Below, piece after piece: positions 11,190 through 61,888 of a stretch of DNA of 64,000 nt (within the stretch, counting starts at the first letter, position 1; every line of letters begins with the position of its first letter). The stretch lies in NCBI GenBank assembly GCA_943735955.1, contig OX030965.1:1350701-1414700 (forward strand), given 5' to 3'. Position numbers and translations under genes: made by a program. The notes under the pieces were generated by a model. It was given only the letters and a program-made list of their open reading frames with translations, was not told the DNA's origin and searched no databases. Origin of the DNA: Piscicola geometra. Taxonomy: Eukaryota; Annelida; Clitellata; Hirudinida; Piscicolidae.

Positions 11190-13807
11190 TATAGAAAAGA
11201 CTGGGGCAAGATCCAAAAAAGACATCCACACACACACACTAACCCTATCATCTCTGACCAATGAAAATGCACTTGAGGTACTATGCCTCAAGTGTATATT
11301 CAACAACATCCCCCACCACATATGCGGCATCTACCACCCACCCAAACATACTTACCTAGAATCCACCTTGATGGACTACTTAGATGAGTTGTCCAACACC
11401 ATGTTGGGCAATGATTCTAGGCTTATCATAGGTGGTGACTTCAACCAACTCTCACACCAAAAAATTTTACACACTGGCCTCTAACCTATCTTCTACGGCC
11501 CCACTCACCAAGAACAAAATCTTGACCGAGTGTACGGTACCAACATTAGCAACAAATTCTACATCACACAAACATACATCTCACACACCACCACCAAACA
11601 CCTTGGAGTGTCCATTCAACCCATAATCAACAATAATTCATCTAATAAACTCAACACCCTTCAAACTCATACATTTCGCTGACGTCATCCAACCCAACAC
11701 AAAACTTGTCTCGAGTCCTTTTCAATGCAGACAACTTACCTGACTCCATCAATTTCTTTTACAATACCCTTTCTACTATTCTTGATAAGATCAACCCAAC
11801 TAAGTTCTTCACTATAGGTCATCTGACCCACCATTTATCAGCCCTTACATCAAATCTCTTCTTCGTTTGGAATATCACCACATGCGCAAGGGTCATCATC
11901 AACTAGCCGCATCCATCACCATTCGTATCAAAAACATAATCATCAACACCAATCATACAACATTGAGAAATTGTAGGCGTGGAGCAAAGCCATGTGGAAA
12001 ACCGTCAACCAACCAAGAAGGAGCTGCATATTTAAGAGATGATGAGGGACTCAGTGATGTCAAAGAGTTTGGCACCAAAAAGTCCATGGGAACGGATTGA
12101 TTTGATGGCATAAAAAGTTTGAAAGCATTTTTTGATAATATGATCTATGTTTGGTGAAATGTTGAGAGTGTTGGTGAATATGATACCTAAGAAAGTGAGT
12201 TTGTTAGTGCGTTGAATGGATGGATGTAAAACTGGTAATGTGATGTGTTTATGACTATTATGGACTACGAGTTCAAATGATTTTTCGAGGTTAAGTGAAA
12301 GATTACTGAGCTTGGCCCACTTAGAAAGGGAGTCAAGCTCTAATTAGATGGTATGAGTGTTAGATGATGGAATAATGAGATAACTGTCATCAGCAAATTT
12401 TAATATTTTATTAGATAAGAGATATGGTTGAAGTGAAGAAGCGTTGATTATAAAAGAAGATGGACCAAGAACTGAACCATGGACCACGCTTGAGTTGATG
12501 TGAAGGATGTTCGAAAGTTAATTCAAATAAATTGTGGAATGTGATCGGTTGCTAGGGAAAGAAGTGAGAAGGTTGTATATGTTGTCATCAGGAGGAAGAA
12601 GTGCAAGATTGGAAGCGAGGGTATGGTGATTGAGAGTGTCAAAAGCTTTAGTAAAGACAAGAGCAATGAGGTGAAGTGATGATAGATGTGATGGAAATTA
12701 GGGCAGAAGTAGGTGATCCTGTCGTTCGAAAAGCGAATTGATCATTAAGAATGGGTTCTACTGAAGGCTGATTGAAGCAAGGGTATATATATTGAGAAAC
12801 TGTGATTTTTTCGAAGAGGCGTGATAATATTGGAGTGACTGAAATGGGGCGAAAGTCTTGAGGCGATATTGGATGTTTAGTTTTGGGGATGGGATGAATG
12901 ATGCTGGATCTTCCACTGAAAAGAAAAATAAGAAGTGTTGATGCAGTTGTTGAAGATGATGGAGAGGGGAGTACTGATTACAGGTGCAATTCGTTGGAGG
13001 TACCATTGTGGCAGGCCATCGGAGCCAGTACCAGTTGGGCATTGTTTGGTGAAAAGAATGAATATGGTGATTGGGTTAACATGATCTTGATTATATAGTG
13101 CTGTTGATTTAAATGGGGGATGAACATAAGATGAGATTGTAGATGTGGAAGCAAAGTAGTTTTTGAGGGAATCCGCATTTAAGGTAGAAGAGCGATTTGT
13201 CGATGAAGATGATACTCCCTTACCTCTTTTGCTAATCAGCAACAAATTAAGCAACTTCAGTCTTTTATTAATAAACTAATTAGACTTAAATATCTTCCCT
13301 CTCACTACCCATCTATCCCTTCTATTTTTACCCCTTTAGACACTAAACTATTTTTTTTAATATCCACTGACTCTGACCACGTTCTTCACCTTCTCATAAA
13401 ACATCTACACATAACTTAAGAACTCGTAAGCACAATTTCGATACACCAATATATAACACATTTGAAAGTAAAACATTCCTCCCTCGTCTTCTGAAACATC
13501 TCATTCTATAGTTTTTATTTATATTATCATTTCTGATTTTTATTACTTATTTATTTATTTATTATCATATTCACCATATCCTTGGTCGAGTTTTCTGATT
13601 TTAATCAATTATCATTTTCATTAGAATCTAATAACTATCTTTTAGTGATGATATATTTTTAATTTATATTTTTTTCATCTTTAAATTTCAATCTGTTTCG
13701 CTTTCATTTTAATTTGGTTTTTGTTCACCTTCTTTTTTAAAATCTTTTTTTAACATGCCTTTCGTCTGTCAAGCCGTGATAAATAAAGATTATAAAACAA
13801 AAAAAAG
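11190..13807 (+). mobile_element. 5'-truncated LINE with an internally inverted RT segment
   Basis: Three blocks of one non-LTR retrotransposon. (1) 11190-12012 on the + strand gives an endonuclease-domain end (ICGIYHPPKHTYL, LIIGGDFNQL) and the linker ending MWKTVNQ. (2) About 12015-13230 gives the reverse transcriptase on the MINUS strand: TGSDGLPQWYLQRIAPV, FTKAFDTLNHHTL, FADD at 12386-12397 and a YAAPSW motif at its end. (3) From about 13235, + strand sequence resumes with QLQSFINKLIRLKYLPSHYP and a 3' end of ATAAATAAAGATTATAAAAC plus poly(A) at about 13781-13807. Turning block 2 around restores the normal domain order at both joints. Stops and frameshifts make the copy inactive. Confidence 0.75.
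12015..13230 (-). pseudogene. Reverse transcriptase segment of the LINE, inverted
   Basis: Minus-strand RT domain, about 400 codons with several breaks. It contains the fingers-region motif around TGSDGLPQWYL, the TKAFDTLNH region, the HGSVLGPSSF region and the catalytic FADD. It runs opposite to its own endonuclease and 3' end. Confidence 0.75.
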
Positions 13808-13919
13808 ATGACCTGGTTAACGGTTTATGTCGTTTTGTTATTTCATTTTCAAAGATAACAACAACACAAATTGTATGAACTGTTAGAGCATCCATGCGTT
13901 GTATAATGAATAATTGAGC

Positions 13920-14056
13920 TGCTCCCCAATTAAAATTTTTAATCGAACGATTAACGGCGATTAAAATTTTTAATCGAACGATTAACGGCGATTAAAATTT
14001 GTTATCGAACGATTAACGGCGATTAAAATTTTAAATTGTGGAACAGCCATATTATT
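13920..14056. mobile_element. Small hAT-type MITE with subterminal repeats
   Basis: Starts GAGCTGCTCCCCAATTAAAA and ends with the imperfect complement (reverse complement GGCTGTTCCACAATTTAAAA). Between are three tandem copies of a unit of about 30 bp holding AATCGAACGATTAACGGCGA. The same motif and terminal type occur at the right end of the larger element at 52978-54288. Confidence 0.6.
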
Positions 14057-14061
14057 TAGTA

Positions 14062-14278
14062 TTTCTGTGTCTCCTCAATCGAACTCGAACCATTAAGTTT
14101 GGGTTTGATTCTCATCTCTATAAGATATCGTGATTGATTGATTTATGGGTGACATAAGACTAATTGTTCGAATAAGATATACAAACATCTGGAACAACAA
14201 CCATTATATTGAAATACTTGATGCGCTCTTGAATTTGAAGAAAGAGCGCTGTAGAAATTTATTTGATTGATTGATTGT
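14062..14278 (+). mobile_element. SINE-like element with (GATT)n tail, copy A
   Basis: Contains a segment CTCAATCGAACTCGAACCAT followed by a tRNA-gene B-box-like GGGTTTGATTC. It ends in AGAGCGCTGTAGAAATTTAT then TTGATTGATTGATTG. Related segments lie at 21031-21152 and 21262-21410. No A box was recognised, so the tRNA origin is uncertain. Its tail abuts the hAT transposase frame at 14275. Confidence 0.5.
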
Positions 14279-14970
14279 CTAGACTAATTGAGCAACAAAA
14301 AGCAATTAACTTTTCTTCCGTTGAATATGGAGATCTCGACACTTTAACAAAAGAAGAATGGAAACTTATAGAAAGAATAATTATTGTGTTAAAGCCATTT
14401 AATGACGCAACCACAGAGATCAGCTACGATTATGCATCCATTTCTATAGTCATTTCGATGATTTCCATGCTAAAAACAAAATTAGAAATCACGTCAGCTG
14501 ATGTTGGACTGATGCAGATGAAAGCAGCCCTTCGAGATGCCATAGACAAACGGTTGGAGTTTGTTAAAAAAATGCCCGAAGTGCTTGCAGCTTCTTTGCT
14601 TGATCTTCGCTTCAAAGACATGTATTTTGACGATTTAGAAAAGGAAGAAGCCAAAAAAGAAGTTTTAAACTTTATCAATCCAAACTTTGTTGTAGGAGAG
14701 AATTCCATCAACCAGGCTGAACAAATACTGGGAACTAACGTTTTAAACAGTTCATCATCCTTATGGGATATTCACGACAGAATTAACCTCACCAACCAAA
14801 ACAACGATGATGCCGCCAAGAAGACGCCTAAACACGAACGCCAAATGCAGAGCCTGGGATCAATAGAGCATGGCTAGCGAGGAACTATTTAGTTCTGCAG
14901 ATCGTCGCAGCAACCTTGAAATGTTGAAAACTTGTATTTCTGGTCTGCAAAATTTGTCTGTTTGGATTTA
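14275..14970 (+). pseudogene. hAT (ZBED-type) transposase C-terminal fragment
   Basis: A 200-codon open frame without start codon (KEEWKLIERIIIVLKPF, ISMISMLKTKLE, LAASLLDLRFKDMYF), typical of the central and C-terminal RNase H-like region of animal hAT transposases. Then, after a frame break, ASEELFSSADRR from the C-terminal hAT dimerisation region. The N-terminal half is missing and the sequence begins at a SINE-like tail. Minus-strand frames here are shadows. Confidence 0.8.
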
Positions 14971-15034
14971 ATTATTAAACAGAAATTGCCATTGTTCACT
15001 GCTATTTTTTACTTTCAATAAACTTATAAGGAGG

Positions 15035-15172
15035 TGACTGGGATGGCTGAGACTTCTTCAGTGGTGTGACAGTGCTAAATGGAAGGAGCAGCAAAAGACA
15101 CAAATCAAACAAGCACAAGACTCTATTCGAAATGGAATGTGAGGTCTCTTTGGCAGATCTTTTATTGAGAAA
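15035..15172. repeat. 138-bp dispersed repeat, copy 1
   Basis: Nearly identical to 20619-20755. Landmarks are ATGGCTGAGACTTCTTCAG, GGAGCAGCAAAAGACACAAA and TTGGCAGATCTTTTATTGAG. Copy 1 lies inside a hAT element. Copy 2 lies just outside another one of the same family. Confidence 0.75.
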
Positions 15173-15175
15173 GTT

Positions 15176-15266
15176 GTTGACAAAATTTCGGCCGAAAATG
15201 GAATTTCAATTTCGGCTTGATTTTGGTTTCGCCAAATTAAAAATATCAGTTTCGGTCGGTCTCTAT
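15176..15266 (+). mobile_element. Right terminus of the hAT element
   Basis: Subterminal TTTCGGCC / TTTCGGTT repeats end in GGTCGGTCTCTA (TIR), matching the right end of the complete element at 20859-22252. Confidence 0.7.
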
Positions 15267-15269
15267 CTG

Positions 15270-15816
15270 TGCACAATATTACTCGGAAAATTTAGCATCC
15301 AAAAATGAAATGAGCTAAATAAATAACAATACACACAAAAAAATTTCGAAAAATAATTTTCACAAAATAAAATGATATTATGAAAACATAAAACTAATTT
15401 CATAAATTGAACCTTTATTTAACATTTAAAAGTTTTCATGTAATCTTACTTACTATTAGCGGGAAAAGTTATAGGATCAGTGAATGCTATCGATATGGAT
15501 TCTCTTTTTTTCATGTGAAGACATTTGTCTGCAAGATATCCAATACTTTTAGTATTAACGAAAATGACAGATAAACGTTCTTCCTTAAATAATGAAAAAT
15601 ACAAAGGCTTCGCGGTTGGATTCACCAATAAAACATTCATACATGATAAAAGATATTTGTCATATATTATAAAATAATTTCTAGAATACTTTTGAATTAA
15701 ATATTTACTACTAAAAAGTCAGATTTCAAAAATGCCATATTGAAAATTTAAGCTTGTTTCCAGATAGTATTTGACTAAGTATTATCATCAAGACTTTTTG
15801 TAACTAAGAGTACCAC
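15270..15816. other. AT-rich region upstream of the kinase gene
   Basis: No coding feature seen. The promoter of the kinase gene should lie here or further upstream, but no TATA box or other element can be assigned. Confidence 0.5.
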
Positions 15817-15817
15817 T

Positions 15818-15818
15818 C

Positions 15819-15858
<40 letters not shown>

Positions 15859-15859
15859 C
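15818..15859. repeat. (ACT)n microsatellite just upstream of the kinase start
   Basis: About 14 ACT/TAC trinucleotides ending 28 bases before the ATG at 15888. Confidence 0.95.
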
Positions 15860-15887
15860 ACTTACGAAGGCTGCAGACACAGTCTCA

Positions 15888-55438
<39,551 letters not shown>

Positions 55439-55640
55439 ATTGATTTCACCAACTCTTTTTTCTTTCACTTTTTTTATACAACTATTCTGAAAAGATTCGC
55501 AAGCTTAAAAATTAAGGGCGGCCAAAATCATGCATCCTATGGTTATGGTTTAAAATTAATAAGTTAGACTAAATTCTATATGCGTCACTACAGAACTATT
55601 ATAAAATTTCTTCGAAAGATCTAATTAAAAATCAATGAAA

Positions 55641-55646
55641 AATAAA
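55641..55646 (+). other. Possible polyadenylation signal AATAAA
   Basis: First AATAAA after the kinase stop, about 200 bases downstream. Confidence 0.4.
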
Positions 55647-55756
55647 TATAATTAATTGATGAAATTTTTTATTTATTTGTTATAAACTTTTTAAATTTAG
55701 TTCTTATTTCCTTTTATATCCGTTTCACCCATAAAATCGGGAAAATCGTCAGGAAT

Positions 55757-55960
55757 AATATTTCATGAACTGGGAATTCTGGAAATCCAAGATATTGGTG
55801 CTTTGCTTCAATCCAGACAATTTATTTGGTTTAGTCACGTGGAATATACTACAAGGTGGATTAGCAAAGTAAGGAGAAAAGAGGTTTCAGGAAAAAAACT
55901 GAGACGGGCCAAAAAAGAGAAGTTTGCAGACCCCAAGAGCCTTTGTTTCAATTAACTGCT
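55757..55960 (+). pseudogene. LINE ORF2 C-terminal fragment (same family as in intron 1)
   Basis: LEIQDIGALLQSRQFIWFSH then TTRWISKVRRKEVSGKKLRR parallels GIQDIGAVLQMRRMRWFWHV and KVRRMEVSGTKRPG at 16212-16514. Confidence 0.75.
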
Positions 55961-56029
55961 ATTAATAATAATTTCAAAAACTACCTTTAATACTAATATT
56001 AATAAATAAAAATAACTGATACAAAATTC

Positions 56030-56390
56030 CGGTATAGAAGTTAAATATCCTATCTTAACTGAACTGGAAAGAATTTGAAGTCTGCACCTGCATCTCAGGC
56101 ATACGTTGAAAGGATTTTTTTGTCTTTGGAGACTTACGAAAAAGAAAACATGCGGAATTTTTTTTGAAAAGATAATCTTTGTTAAAATAAACGATAAATA
56201 TTATTGACTAAACTTAATAAAAAAATTAAAGTGAAAAATAATATTTTAAAACAGTTTATTGTTTATTTTTGCTCACAATTATTGGTATATAGCTATATAT
56301 GCAAATTTCATAAGTAACTAAAAAAAGATAATTGTAATAGGATTTGAAAATTATATACTTTAGCGGAAAATCCGAACTGAAAAAACACTG
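56030..56390 (+). pseudogene. hAT transposase dimerisation-region fragment
   Basis: YPILTELER, a frame break, then SAPASQAYVERIF-like sequence, ending near AAAATCCGAACTGAAAAAAC and CACTG, a terminus also seen at 58197-58222. Confidence 0.6.
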
Positions 56391-56942
56391 CTTAGTGCAA
56401 GTGCTTTTTTTCACTTTGTAAAGGGCGATATAAAAATAATTAATGATTGATAAATTAGTATTGAAGTAGCTCATATGCTGGAAGAGCACCGAGGAAGAGA
56501 ATTACCCAGTCTTGAGGAATTTATTTTTAGATGTATTTGCTTGTCTTTGATCGTTTGATCCAGCCTCCGGCTTCTATGCATCAAACGAACTAATTAATCT
56601 AAGAATTACATTTTCTGCTCAAGCTCATAAATAAAAGTTTTTTTTAACGAATGACGGTTTAGTTTGGAAACCGTACTCATTACTTATGCAAATGAGATTA
56701 ACGATTGACGTAGACAACTTTCCAATGTTTAAATAGCTGTAAGGTAATAAAACGGTATTGCTAACAGGCAAAATAAAATACTTTAAATTTATAAGATTTT
56801 ATTCAGAAGAGGATGATAATTATAAGGAGAAAGTTACCAGACAACACACTGTAGTTTATGAATATTTACGTATTAACATTTAAATAAGTTCAATTAAACA
56901 GTCGTAAATATACGCAATTTCTATAATTTAGATTCAGAGAAA

Positions 56943-57300
56943 ATGATTTCTTTGAAAAAAGGTTATAAGAACAATGTAGAAGATCGAATTCGTAAAGATC
57001 TTCAAACTGGACATCGCGTTGTCATTAGCATGGATTGCTGGACTAAGAAAGCTCTTACACTTTCATGTCTCGGGATCTCAGCATCTTTTTATAATCCATC
57101 AATGCGTCGAGCAATTCAGGTCCTGCTAAATTTTCATTTTGTGTCTCACCCACATACAGGAGAAATGTTAGCACTTTAATTATTGAGTACCCTAGATTAT
57201 TAGCTTCTTTTGCGCAAGACATTGTTTCAGCTCCCGCTTCACAAGCGTATGTGGAAAGGGTGTTTTAAGTGTGCGGAGACCTAAATGCCAGCGTTATTTT
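56943..57300 (+). pseudogene. Internally deleted hAT transposase
   Basis: HRVVISMDCWTKKALTLSCL then ISASFYNPSMRRAIQVLLNF and SHPHTGEML is the conserved start of the hAT RNase H-like domain. It jumps directly to YPRLLASFAQDIVSAPASQA and YVERVF, the C-terminal region, so the middle is deleted. Confidence 0.8.
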
Positions 57301-57719
57301 CGTTTCAGTTTTGAAAATAATTAAAGTTGTTATTTTCATTTTAATTTTGAAAATATATTAATTTACAACTTTAAACACTTTTTTTATATCTAAAAAAATT
57401 AATTGATAATAAAATGAAACAGTAAAATAGAAGTGTATATTAACAACAAATGAGTTTTAAAAATTAACAGTCAATTGAAATATAAGAATTGAGTACGTAA
57501 ATTATTGAGTAATAACAATTTTGAAATATAATAACAAATTTACTATAAAAATAAGTGATAATTTAATTTACAAAACGAAGCGGTAATAAAATAATGTTTT
57601 AAAAATCGCGCTACTTTCATAAAGCCCAAAGATAATGTTCATAACATAGACATATATTTTTATATAAATTATTAATTTGCACATTATGGCATACTTTGAA
57701 ATTTATTTAATTTTCGTTT

Positions 57720-58222
57720 AAAAAATATTTATAGTTTTTATTTCAGTTTCGTTTTGGAAATAATTATAGTTTTTATTTTCGTTTTCGTTTTGAAAATAAA
57801 TTTAGTTTTTATTTTTGTTTTCGTGGAACGATTATTCAGAATTGTCGTTTTTGTTACGAAAATAACACTGCTAACTGCAAGGGAAAAAATCGCCTCAGCA
57901 AAAATCTTGGAATTGAAGACATTTATGAAAATAAACAGCATATATTATGAATAATATATTTACATATCTTTTGAATAATTTGACTTTTAAACATTAACTT
58001 GGGCTGTATTATAAATAAAAATTCATTTTTTTCCATCTTGATTAACTGTAACTGTAACTAACAAAAATAACTGAAACTGAAATAGTAACTGAAAAATTTT
58101 AAATTTTCATAACTGTAACTTAAATAGTAACTGAAAAATTAAATTTTTCATAGCTGTAACTTGAACTTGAACTAAAAAATTAAATTTTTCATAACTGAAA
58201 AATCCGAACTGGAAAATCACTG
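57720..58222. repeat. hAT subterminal repeats
   Basis: Reiterated TTTCGTTTTGAAAATAA and then TAACTGTAACT / TAACTGAAAAATT motifs, ending AAAATCACTG at 58222, where it cuts into a LINE. This fits the right end of the hAT element containing 56943-57300. Confidence 0.6.
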
Positions 58223-58655
58223 GTGGGATGTCTTGCCAGTATGCGCCATCCATAATCCTCCTCAGAATATGAATCTGCTGAATGTAGCTGCGACCTGTTC
58301 TGAAACCTGCCTGATTCTTTCTGAGTAGCGAGTCGATGGGTTCACAGATGCGGTTGAGAAGCATGCGGTTGTAGACTTTGGCTGCAATGGACATCAAGCT
58401 GATACTTCGGTAGTTGGCCATCAACTGGAGATTTCCTTTCTTAGGCAGCGGGATGATCAAGCTTGATGTCCATTGGGTTGGTGCGCGACACTTGCCGTAG
58501 ACTAGCCTGCAGATGGTGAGGAGCTGATTTACAAGGAAGTCACTGCCTTTCTGAAGTACTTCCGCTGTTATTGCATGCTCATGCCCCGGCGACTTGCTAG
58601 GTTTCATCTCTTTAATTGCTTTTCAGATTTTGTCCAGGGAGAAGGCCTTGGTTGA
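58223..58655 (-). pseudogene. LINE reverse transcriptase fragment
   Basis: Minus strand: AFSLDKI, stop, KAIKEMKPSKSPGHEHAITA, WTSSLIIPLPKKGNLQLMAN, YRSISLMSIAAKVYNRML and QAGFRTGRSYIQQIHILRR. Only the fingers part of the RT remains. It is cut by the hAT end at 58222 and joined to the Gypsy relic at about 58655. Confidence 0.85.
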
Positions 58656-58814
58656 AAGACAGAGGAATCTCTTCGAGCTGCAAAGATGTCGGTTTGAGAC
58701 GTATCGATAAATCTGAAGACTGGTGCTTGGCAATTTCTTGCATATCGATAACTGTTATCGCGTTAGCCTCAGTTCGAGAAAGTGCATCTGCAACTACATT
58801 GTCTGTTCCCTTGA

Positions 58815-59260
58815 TGTGTTTGATCTAGTCTAAATGCCTGGCTTCTCTCGGTGAGTGGCGGCTTGTGTTGGTTCTGAGAGCGAAGGTGAGTGGCTTATGA
58901 TCAGTGAAGATGGTAAACTGACGACCTTCAAGGAAGTGTTGAAAGTCCTTGATGGCTTGATAGATTGCAAGCAACTTTCGGCCAAAAGTGCTATACCTCG
59001 TCTGGGCAGGATGAAACTTTTGCAAGAAAAACTCTAAAGGTTGACGCTTACCTTTTTGTACCTGCTCGAGAACTGCTCCTGCTGCTATGTCAAAAGCATC
59101 AGTTAGAAGTTGCAGCTCCCATCTATCATCAATGAAGCCCAAGCTTGTGGCATTTTGAAGAGCTTCTTTCGTATGATGGAAGGCTTGAGTTTGAGCATCA
59201 GTCAAGCAAAGAGATTTTGTAGATGGCTTCTTCCTGAGAACATCTGTTAACGGTGCCAAT
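58815..59260 (-). pseudogene. Gypsy RNase H domain
   Basis: LQLLTDAFDIAAGAVLEQ, RYSTFGRKLLAIYQAIKDF and FTIFTDHKPLTFAL are standard Ty3/Gypsy RNase H motifs. Open for 144 codons, then a stop in the HLD-IKH joint and continuation to NVVADALSR. Confidence 0.88.
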
Positions 59261-59758
59261 AAACTGGAGCAATGAGAATGAAACGCCTGTAGAAATTAAC
59301 CATTCCTATAAACCGTTGGAGTTGATTGATGCTTTGCGGTTGTTTGTACTCCACGATTGCTTGGATTCTGTTGGGAAGAGGTCTGATTCCGTCTTTGTTG
59401 AGGTGGTGTCCAAGGAAGTTGGTAGATGGTACGGCAAATTCACACTTGTCGAAGTTGATGGTGAGATTAAATTTTCTGAATCTTCTGAATACTTACTCGA
59501 GATGAAGGAGATGTTCTTCTAGAGAGGTACTGGCGATCAAAACATCATCGATGTACACAAAAGCTTAAGTCAAACCTCTGAGAACTTCGTCCATGAACCG
59601 TTGGAATGTTTGAGCCGCGTTCCTTAGACCGAAGGGAAGACGAACAAACTCATACAATCCGAAAGGTGTTGTAATAGCGGTTTTCTGTATGTCTTCTTCT
59701 GCGATTGGAATGTGGTGGAAGGCGTGGCTTTTGAAACGTAGGAGGTCCTTCGGTGATT
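59260..59758 (-). pseudogene. Gypsy reverse transcriptase, C-terminal half
   Basis: Minus strand: HHIPIAEEDIQKTAITTPFG, YEFVRLPFGLRNAAQTFQRF, FVYIDDVLIAS with the catalytic YIDD at 59544-59555, and later FLGHHLNKDG. A nonsense codon (59565-59567) sits just before FVYIDD. The N-terminal RT part is deleted between TEGPP and the HHIPIAEED region. Confidence 0.85.
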
Positions 59759-59762
59759 ATGC

Positions 59763-60381
59763 TTGGTTAGCGGCTGCCATTTTGGCAGCCGCTCAAATAA
59801 ATTTGTGGAATAAACGGTTTTGGGTATAATATATTAAAATTTTAGAATCTAAAGTCTAAATAAAAATTAAATTTAATTAATTAGAATGTTTTCAGTGCAA
59901 ATGTTGGTTGTTTTGAATCTGTCGAGAATGGCCGCAGGGAATCAAAGCGCTCAAGGAGAAAGGATAAAGGAGAAAGCTTTCCATAGCAGCAGCAGTACCA
60001 GCGTTGGCAAAGACTTCTCCTTCACCCTCTTTCGCAGCCTCGGCACCAGTGGCAAGAAAGAAAATTGAGAAGAATGATGATTGTGTTTTGAGGATGATGT
60101 GGTAATGATTGTGCTGTGGTATGAGTGTTGGTATTGTGGTGATGAAAGAATTTTTTATTTATGGTGATAGTGATTTTTTGGCGGTGATTGTCATGGTGGG
60201 GTGGGTGAGGTTGGATTATTGAGGTTGATCGTGTGTTTATATATATATTTTAATTTATATATATACATATATTGGTAATGGTCTAAAAACCGTTTTATTT
60301 AACAAATTTATTTGAAGAGCGCCTTTGTTCACTTAGTAAAGGGCGCTATACAAATCATTAGTGATTGATTGATTGATTGAT
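59763..60381 (+). mobile_element. SINE-like insertion within the Gypsy element
   Basis: About 620 bp flanked by TGATTATGCT on both sides (59753-59762 and about 60382-60391), a target duplication of the LINE/SINE type. The gag-pol frame reads across if it is removed. The 3' part has GGGCGCTATACAAATCATTA and ends in (GATT)n. It contains a small frame (59886-60068, Ser-rich, 60 codons) of unknown meaning. Confidence 0.75.
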
Positions 60382-60383
60382 TG

Positions 60384-61720
60384 ATTATGCTGTTCCTCGT
60401 CATGTGTTGCACCTCCTCGTTGTAATTCGATGGTCGGCTGATGGTTGGGTATCTTTCTAGAAGTCTTGCTACTGCCTCAACAGATGACCTTGCAACTCGA
60501 ATCTGTGTCGGCACTGACTTGGAGATTGACCCAATGACAGCCAAGGATGTTGTGTTGTCCACCAGGCGTTGGCTAGACATGTCCACCCCCAGACTGAAAC
60601 GAGACAGAAAATCCGCTCCTATGATGGGTTTCTTGACGTCGGCTACGAAAAAAATCCAGGGAAATTGCCTGCGTAAACCGAGGTTGACCATCAAGGATTT
60701 CTGTCCATACGTTTTGATGATGGAGTTGTTGGCTGAATGAAGCGTGAACGATGATGGGGTGAGAGAATGATTGACTGGTGGAGGAATGACGTTTACTTCT
60801 GCACCAGTGTCGATTAGGAACGTGAGGTTGTTGCATGCGTCTCTTATGAACAATAGGCGACTCATGTTTTGTTGGCCGTGGACAGATGTCGCTCCTACTG
60901 TCCGGCCCTGCCTTTCAAAATGAGTGAAAGTGCATGGTGGTGTGCATTTTCGTGCCTGTTTCCCAAACGTTTGATGGTACCAGCACATGCCTGATGTGGT
61001 GTTCGGGCTTCTGGAACGAGGTGAATTGTGTCGACTGTTTGAACGAATTCTTCCTCGTGGTTGATTTTGGTTAGCAGCTAAAGTGGCCATACTTGTGGTG
61101 ATTTGTTGAAGCCACGTATGTATCTCCGGCATGGTTTGGGCTGAAGCTTGTGGAGTTGGCGTTGAGACTTGTGTGATGGTGGTTGGTTGAAGTTCCACCA
61201 TCCTGTCTGCTTGTAACGCCAGTTCTGCCAGTGGGATGCTCATTGAAGCCGCCAGGATTGGTTTAATCTGAGTGGGCATTTTGTCGAACCATAGCTGCTT
61301 CAAGATGGCTTCGTCCATTTGGTTGCTGCCCAGCAGAGTCTTCATGTGACGAAGCAGCTGGGAAGGTTGTCTGCCGTCTGGTTGCAGGTCGCCGAATAAC
61401 GCTCTTAGCATGCTTGTCTCAGACTGGCAGCACCTATGTAGTATCGCTTTTATTAGTGTCTCGTATGGCGACGACGACGGCACCTCCACGAGTAGGTCTT
61501 GAACCTGTTTAGCGACGTGGAAAGGAATGTGCTCCACCACATACGAGTACTTTGTCAGTCCTGCTGACACTTTGCGCGTGTGGAAAATTGCTTCCACGTG
61601 GCAGAACCAGAGTCTTGGGTTGGATGTAAAAAAAACGGGTAAGCTAAGTGAGCTTACTTGCGGCGTCTGCTCTGCTCTCGTCTCCTCCTCTGACGTAATT
61701 TTGAAGAAAATATCGTCCAT
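60384..61720 (-). pseudogene. Gypsy gag-protease polyprotein
   Basis: About 445 codons still open, from ATG at 61718-61720. Gag core with LPVFFTSNPRLWFCHVEAIF and LRALFGDLQPDGRQPSQLL, a Cys/His cluster CWYHQTFGKQARKCTPPC and the aspartic protease FLIDTGAEVNVIPP, then IIGADFLSRF. The frame then enters the inserted (GATT)n tail and stops at 60329. Normal fusion to RT is lost. Confidence 0.88.
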
Positions 61721-61758
61721 AACGTGCTTTAGTCGGGCTTCTGTTCGGGGTCACCAAT

Positions 61759-61888
61759 TGTTACGACTAAGAGTCAGGAAACACGAGAAAGAGCTTATTT
61801 ACACGATAACGACTTTATATAGGGTGCGAGGGTCAAAGGTTGCCTAGGAGTGGCCGTGTGTACATAGCGTACATAGCGTACAAATGTG
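61759..61888 (-). repeat. Gypsy 5' LTR (short)
   Basis: On the minus strand about 130 bp from TGTAGTGGCCAC to GTCGTAACA, with TATATAAAG (about 61815-61823) and an AATAAG-like polyadenylation signal, followed by ATTGGTGACCCCGAAC as probable primer-binding site and the gag ATG 30 bases on. The outer boundary is inferred from the TG...CA rule. Confidence 0.65.

Noticed and set aside
11190..13807. Twin-priming 5' inversion of the LINE
   Set aside because: Twin priming gives an inverted 5' part joined to a sense 3' part. Here both the 5' and 3' parts are sense and only the middle is inverted.
14062..14110. tRNA gene
   Set aside because: Only a B-box-like GGGTTTGATTC is present. No cloverleaf or A box can be drawn, so it is treated as SINE-like.
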